Positions 58,390 to 64,000 of a stretch of DNA of 64,000 nt are shown here, piece by piece. Position 1 is the stretch's first letter. Each line of letters opens with the position of its first letter. This DNA comes from Bolinopsis microptera (Eukaryota > Ctenophora > Tentaculata > Lobata > Bolinopsidae): contig NC_087072.1 of the NCBI RefSeq assembly GCF_026151205.1, forward strand, positions 16,569,669 to 16,633,668. Reading direction: 5' to 3'. The position numbers were made by a program, and so were the translations under genes. The notes under the pieces were generated by a model. The model ran no database searches, was not told the DNA's origin, and worked only from the letters and a program-made list of their open reading frames with translations.

Positions 58390-58885
58390 GCATCGGATCA
58401 AATGATTGCCTCAAAAACCGTATCATCTGGTTCCACAATCTCGGATACTCAGGAACCAGCTTTTTGATACGGAAATGGAACCAAGTCTCTAGTGGGCGTT
58501 CTGGGAGTGCTAGGGCCACCAAACTTTGCAGGAACACTATTAGGGTCAATACCAAACGATTCCGATCTGTTTTGGGGCAATCCGACGAGTTTAGAAAAAA
58601 TTTCATTTTTGTTCATTCCGTTCATTCCATGACTCAGGGAGCCTCTGGCGACAATTTTGACGTCAAAATAGTTAGTAAACACATCCCCCTACACCGTACA
58701 ACCATTTCCAGCACTCTGAAACTACTTTAACAGACTGAAATGACTGTATCAAAATGCCTCAAAAACCGTATCATCTGGTTCCACAATCTCGGATACTCAG
58801 GAACCAGCTTTTTGATACGGAAATGGAACCAAGTCTCTAGTGGGCGTTCTGGGAGTGCTAGGGCCACCAAACTTAGGCATCCAAT
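58390..58885. repeat. Satellite units inside left palindrome arm
   Basis: Inverted variants of the 316-bp satellite of 54.4-55.3 kb, with an added GATTGTGGAACCAGATGATA segment that lengthens the period to about 340 bp. One full and one partial unit are present here, against two full and one partial in the right arm. The TGACGTCA palindrome is conserved. Confidence 0.85.
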
Positions 58886-59735
58886 CTTTGCAGTTGTTTC
58901 TTTCATGGTAGTTGCGAGCGTCTATACTTTCAGTCTTTAGCTTGCTCATTTTGTATTTACATCATTTGTACAAGACTAGATGGTAGCCATGTTCTGTGTC
59001 CTAAACCTAACTTTAGTGTGCATGTTATCTATTATGTTGGTCTCAGTTTAAACCTGAAAGCCATTGAATATGTTTGCCACTGCTTCTCAGCTGATCATAA
59101 ATAATTTAAAATAGGGTTCAGTGTTCTGACCATTTGTGTATGTAGATGAAGCAAGGTCAGGAACCCAGCACGGTGAAGGATTAGGCCGGTTATCTAGCAA
59201 AGATCTCTGTCACTATACTTTTGTTGCTCAGTATCATTAGTATCATCATTGAAGATTGTGCATACACAACTTTATTAAAGTAAATGTTAGACAGTGTTAT
59301 TTCGAATACATCCCAGCACAAATATTATCAGCTTCATCAATCTTGATATCTTAGCGATGACCCTGGTCAAACAATTTAAAACTTCTGTAATTTCATTTCT
59401 AGTATGCGTATAGGAAATCGATAAGGCTTTAAAATGATATGTTCGGCGACCTTTCAGCTCAATCACGAGACTCAGTAGGAGTGATTGAACTGCAAGGGAC
59501 AATTGAGGCTAACGAATTAGCAGTTTCAAGTTAAGTTTAATATAATAACGAATTAATTATAATAACCAATGAATTATACAGGTTGTACGTACACGCCACA
59601 GAATTAAAAACGTTCTGATCGAGCTGCACTTGCACTTATGAGCTGAACGTTTGCGGAGTTAAAATCGCAAGCTACCAACGCGATACTTCCAAATATAGTT
59701 GCGCGGCTTATTAGTAAAATTAAAAATTAGCTTTC

Positions 59736-59858
59736 GAATGTTTATTGTTTATTTTGATTTTGTTGCATATTGTTTTCAATTAAATTATATCTAATTTACA
59801 ATTTATAAATAAAATGTATACTGAATACAACAATTTTTTTAAAATCTAATTATAGTCT
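59736..59858. other. Palindrome centre spacer, about 120 bp
   Basis: Non-palindromic, very AT-rich segment between the two arms. The inner arm ends read GCGCGGCTTA on the left and TAAGCCGCGC on the right. The spacer could allow cruciform extrusion. Confidence 0.8.
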
Positions 59859-60719
59859 GAAGCTAATTTTTAATTTTACCTATAAGCCGCGCAATTGCCT
59901 TTTGAAAGTTTCGCGTTTGTAGCTCGCGATTGTAACTCCGCAAACGTTCAGCTCATCAGTGCAAGTGCAGCTCGATCAGAACGTTTTTAATTCTGTGGCG
60001 TGTACGTACAACCTGTATAATTCATTGGTTATTATAATTAATTCGTTATTATATTAAACTTTACTTGAAACTGCTAATTCGTTAGCCTCAATTGTCCCTT
60101 GCAGTTCAATCACTCCTACTGAGTCTCGTGATTGAGCTGAAAGGTCGCCGAACATATCATTTTAAAGCCTTATCGATTTCCTATACGCATACTAGAAATG
60201 AAATTACAGAAGTTTTAAATTGTTTGACCAGGGTCATCGTTAAGATATCAAGATTGATGAAGCTGATAATATTTGTGCTGGGATGTATTCGAAATAACAC
60301 TGTCTAACATTTACTTTAATAAAGTTGTGTATGCACAATCTTCAATGATGATACTAATGATACTGAGCAACAAAAGTATAGTGACAGAGATCTTTGCTAG
60401 ATAACCGGCCTAATCCTTCACCGTGCTGGGTTCCTGACCTTGCTTCATCTACATACACAAATGGTCAGAACACTGAACCCTATTTTAAATTATTTATGAT
60501 CAGCTGAGAAGCAGTGGCAAACATATTCAATGGCTTTCAGGTTTAAACTGAGACCAACATAATAGATAACATGCACACTAAAGTTAGGTTTAGGACACAG
60601 AACATGGCTACCATCTAGTCTTGTACAAATGATGTAAATACAAAATGAGCAAGCTAAAGACTGAAAGTATAGACGCTCGCAACTACCATGAAAGAAACAA
60701 CTGCAAAGATTGGATGCCT

Positions 60720-61530
60720 AAGTTTGGTGGCCCTAGCACTCCCAGAACGCCCACTAGAGACTTGGTTCCATTTCCGTATCAAAAAGCTGGTTCCTGAGTA
60801 TCCGAGATTGTGGAACCAGATGATACGGTTTTTGAGGCATTTTGATACGGTCATTTCAGTCTGTTAAAGTAGTTTCAGAGTGCTGGAAATGGTTGTACGG
60901 TGTAGGGGGATGTGTTTACTAACTATTTTGACGTCAAAATTGTCGCCAGAGGCTCCCTGAGTCATGGAATGAACAAAAATGAAATTTTTTCTAAAACTCG
61001 TCGGATTGCCCCAAAACAGATCGGAATCGTTTGGTATTGACCCTAATAGTGTTCCTGCAAAGTTTGGTGGCCCTAGCACTCCCAGAACGCCCACTAGAGA
61101 CTTGGTTCCATTTCCGTATCAAAAAGCTGGTTCCTGAGTATCCGAGATTGTGGAACCAGATGATACGGTTTTTGAGGCATTTTGATACAGTCATTTCAGT
61201 CTGTTAAAGTAGTTTCAGAGTGCTGGAAATGGTTGTACGGTGTAGGGGGATGTGTTTACTAACTATTTTGACGTCAAAATTGTCGCCAGAGGCTCCCTGA
61301 GTCATGGAATGAACGGAATAACAAAAATGAAATTTTTTTCTAAACTCGTCGGATTGCCCCAAAACAGATCGGAATCGTTTGGTATTGACCCTAATAGTGT
61401 TCCTGCAAAGTTTGGTGGCCCTAGCACTCCCAGAACGCCCACTAGAGACTTGGTTCCATTTCCGTATCAAAAAGCTGGTTCCTGAGTATCCGAGATTGTG
61501 GAACCAGATGATACGGTTTTTGAGGCAATC
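60720..61530. repeat. Satellite units inside right palindrome arm
   Basis: Two full and one partial unit, period 340 bp (AGAGTGCTGG at 60,877 and 61,217). Each full unit contains ATTTTGACGTCAAAAT. One unit more than in the left arm. Confidence 0.85.
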
Positions 61531-61746
61531 ATTTGATCCGATGCTTATCGAGTAATGATGAGATCCACTGGAGCCAGAGGGGGCAAGAACGAGGATATGA
61601 TCTTCTTAGAAGACAATGATCTGATCTATCGGAGACAAGAACCCTGCATGCGATCAAACGTGATCTGAACCTTATCAAGAAGGATTCACATGCTTGCTGC
61701 TTGTTTGTAAACAATTGGCTCGTTATCCCTGTCACGATGAAGCGGG

Positions 61747-61754
61747 TATAAATA
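61747..61754 (+). promoter_or_regulatory. TATA box of right-arm repeat-protein gene
   Basis: TATAAATA in GCGGGTATAAATACCCTCG, 315 bp before the ATG at 62,069. The leader between them holds about three degenerate direct repeats of roughly 55 bp with TACAAC-AGTTCT wording (about 61,905-62,060). Confidence 0.55.
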
Positions 61755-62068
61755 CCCTCGTGAAATATAGCTCACCCGGTTTCAGTTTACTATTTCACAC
61801 ACTGAGTACAATCTTTTGACATTTCAACTTTAAGCTCTATCTTTCAAATACACATTTTTATTTTGTAGTTTACGCTACGTGCCTGTCTTCTTTGCCTACT
61901 TTACTCTAAACTACGTTGTTTTCTACAACTAGTTCTGAGTCCTCCCTTCCTACTCCTATCTGGACTGTGTTGTTTCCTACAACCAGTTCTTTGACTACAC
62001 TTCTCCCTATCTGAGTTTTACTTATTGGCTGTTTTTTACAGCTAACTCAGTCAACACGACTACTCCCT

Positions 62069-64000
62069 ATGGATACATCTCAGGTAAATGCCGTGGTTGA
62101 GCTCATTCGTGACTCCCACAAGTTCGATTCATCTTTAGGTGTATATTATCATAATATGCAGGATGCTTTGCCTCCTTTATCACATGCTTATTCTGACCCC
62201 CTGACCGTGTGCTCCTCTGTAGTACTGCGGTTAGAGTGTGGTTCTTATGTGTTCATTTCTGATCTTAAGTCAGGTCCTAAGATACCCCACGTTAGATTGT
62301 TTTGTAGTTCCTTAGTTCAGCTCATGTTTCCTTTATCTGATAAGTTGCAACAGTTCTTTAAGCACTTTTTCCCCTGTAAGCACACTTTAGATGTATATTA
62401 ATGTTCTGACCACTGCTCACTAGATAAGGATGGCTCTGTAGAGGCTCTCTTAAATTTATATAGCTGCATAATAACTGATAGGTCTCTTAAGTTTAATCTC
62501 TTGGAGAGCCAGAAAGTATTAGATGGAATAGTTGCAAGTTTCCACACCTCCATAAGTTCTAAGATTTTAGTTAGATACTCTGACCAGTTGTTTCATTCTG
62601 TTGAGGAAGTTCGGGCAGACAAGTCGTACTCTGTTATGATTTGTTCTGCCGAACAGGTACTCCAGAATAGGAAGGAACTAGGTGCCAAGTTAGATAATCA
62701 GTCACGTAAACATTCAGTCAAACCCTCTGTCGACTCAGACGAGGATTTCGAGCAAGCACCTAAGTTTAAGAGTAAGAAGTTGAAACGTTCAGATATAGAT
62801 TTGCCTAAGTTTTCTGATTATGTAAAGATTGATCCATCTATTTCCAAACATAGTCTAGATTGTATTAAGGAACTGTCTTCCTCTCGTCCCTCATCCAAAT
62901 CATCTGTACCACCCAACTCATCTGTACCACCCAACTCATCTGTACCACCCAACTCATCTGTACCACCCAACTCATCTGTACCACCCAACTCATCTGTACC
63001 ACCCAACTCATCTGTACCACCCAACTCATCTGTACCACCTAAATCATCAGCTCAACCCAAATCATCAGCTCAACCCAAATCATCAGCTCAACCCAAATCA
63101 TCAGCTCAACCCAAATCATCAGCTCAACCCAAATCATCAGCTCAACCCAAATCATCAGCTCAACCCAAATCATCAGCTCAACCCAAATCTTCAGCTCAAC
63201 CAAAATCTTCAGCTCAACCAAAATCATCAGTTCAACCCAAATCATCAACTCAACCCAAATCATCAGCTCAACCCAAATCATCTGTACCACCTAAATCATC
63301 AGTTCAACCCAAATCATCAGCTCAACCCAAGTCATCAGTTCTACCCAAATCATCAGCTCAACCCAAATCATCAGTTCAACTCAAATCATCAGCTCAACCC
63401 AAATCATCAGTTCAACCCAAATCATCAGCTCAACCCAAATCATCAGTTCAACCCAAATCATCAGCTCAACCTAAATCTTCAGCTCAACCAAAATCATCAG
63501 CTCAACCCAAATCATCAGCTCAACCCAAATCATCTGTACCACCTAAATCATCAGTTCAACCCAAATCATCAGCCCAACCCAAATCATCAGCTCAACCCAA
63601 ATCATCAGCTCAACCCAAATCATCAGATCAACCCAAATCTTCAGCTCAACCAAAATCTTCAGCTCAACCAAAATCATCAGTTCAACCCAAATCATCAACT
63701 CAACCCAAATCATCAGCTCAACCCAAATCATCTGTACCACCTAAATCATCAGTTCAACCCAAATCATCAGCCCAACCCAAGTCATCAGTTCTACCCAAAT
63801 CATCAGTTCAACCCAAATCATCAGTTCAACCCAAATCATCAGCTCAACCCAAATCATCAGTTCAACCCAAATCATCAGCTCAACCCAAATCATCAGTTCA
63901 ACCCAAATCATCAGCTCAACCTAAATCTTCAGCTCAACCAAAATCATCAGCTCAACCCAAATCATCAGTTCAACCCAAATCATCAACTCAACCCAAATCA
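62069..64000 (+). CDS. Unknown protein with SSxQPK hexapeptide array (right arm, partial)
   Basis: Right-arm twin of the minus-strand gene at 55,775-57,865, reading divergently away from the palindrome centre. It starts at ATG 62,069 and runs 110 codons to TAA at 62,399-62,401; the same frame reopens immediately and continues to the window end. The mirrored candidate intron is 62,376-62,423. The hexapeptide array begins near 62,897 with seven VPPN-type units, then AQPK-type units, about three more than in the left copy. The C-terminal hydrophobic tail lies outside the window. The ATG is followed within 15 bases by CAG|GTAAAT, a potential donor, so the true exon structure at the 5' end is unsettled. 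Function unknown. Confidence 0.55.
62376..62423 (+). other. Candidate 48-bp intron removing an in-frame stop (right arm)
   Basis: Same donor, branch-like sequence and acceptor as in the left arm. Excision joins phase 1 to phase 1 and removes the TAA at 62,399. Identity between the arms means the two copies are not independent evidence. Confidence 0.4.
62897..64000. repeat. 18-bp coding minisatellite (right arm, truncated)
   Basis: Tandem 18-bp units such as TCATCAGCTCAACCCAAA with the same 450-bp higher-order period as the left arm (equivalent points near 63,290 and 63,740). Cut by the window end. Confidence 0.9.

Larger units (their letters stand above)
55988..59735. repeat. Left arm of large palindrome
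   Basis: Reverse complement of 59,859-64,000 (the window end). Matched landmarks: 57,533-57,865 with 62,069-62,401, 58,199-58,405 with 61,529-61,735, and 59,287-59,502 with 60,092-60,307. The arms differ by one extra 340-bp satellite unit in the right arm, about three 18-bp units, and scattered single-base changes. One of these alters Ala to Val in a 71-codon frame. Identity is otherwise near complete. The outer end of the palindrome lies beyond the window on the right, so the true arm length is unknown. Confidence 0.9.
59859..64000. repeat. Right arm of large palindrome, truncated by window
   Basis: Reverse complement of 55,988-59,735 with an additional 340-bp satellite unit and a longer 18-bp array. 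Still inside the repeat array of the coding region at 64,000. Confidence 0.9.

Noticed and set aside
59287-59502. 71-codon frame mirrored at 60,092-60,307
   Set aside because: Preserved in both arms only because the arms are near-identical. It has no domain, and one amino-acid change is compatible with neutral drift.

Overview
The window is nuclear DNA of an animal. It is AT-rich, with spliced genes using GT-AG introns, metazoan gene families (a DysF-containing ferlin, rhodopsin-like GPCRs, a zona pellucida protein), a LINE reverse transcriptase and many small DNA-transposon derivatives. There is no rRNA, mitochondrial gene or other marker that fixes the taxon. The compact introns and divergent GPCRs would suit an early-branching invertebrate such as a cnidarian or ctenophore, but that is inference only.

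Layout. 1-1010 is abnormal homopolymer-rich sequence, probably poor-quality contig end. 1-8 kb has no gene I can support but holds several inverted-repeat elements. 8.0-10.2 kb is a complete eight-exon class A GPCR (+). 10.3-11.2 kb holds two TA-flanked MITEs. 13.1-14.8 kb is an intronless secreted LamG-like/ZP protein (-). 15.2-16.25 kb is a 45-bp minisatellite, followed by an 86-bp hAT-like MITE with an intact 8-bp target duplication.

17.47-50.56 kb is one ferlin gene (+). I assembled 26 exons whose phases all agree, giving about 2,041 residues: C2A, C2B, FerI, C2C, FerA, FerB, DysF, C2D-C2G and a C-terminal membrane anchor. Exon 1 alone encodes the first 821 residues. The other exons are short. 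Intron 19 is about 21.8 kb and carries a sense-strand single-exon GPCR, two transposon copies, a foldback element, an interstitial TTAGGG tract and hairpins.

51.9-54.24 kb is a 5'-truncated LINE (-) retaining the RT but not the endonuclease. 54.4-55.35 kb is a satellite with a unit of about 316 bp. From about 55.9 kb to the window end lies a near-perfect palindrome with arms of more than 3.7 kb around a spacer of about 120 bp. Each arm carries a divergently transcribed, TATA-driven gene for an unfamiliar protein with a long Ser/Pro/Gln/Lys hexapeptide array. The right copy runs off the window.

The genes look like unrelated neighbours rather than a pathway. The most unusual structures are the palindromic gene pair, the GPCR nested in the ferlin gene, and several mobile-element families that share TA-CCTTA termini.
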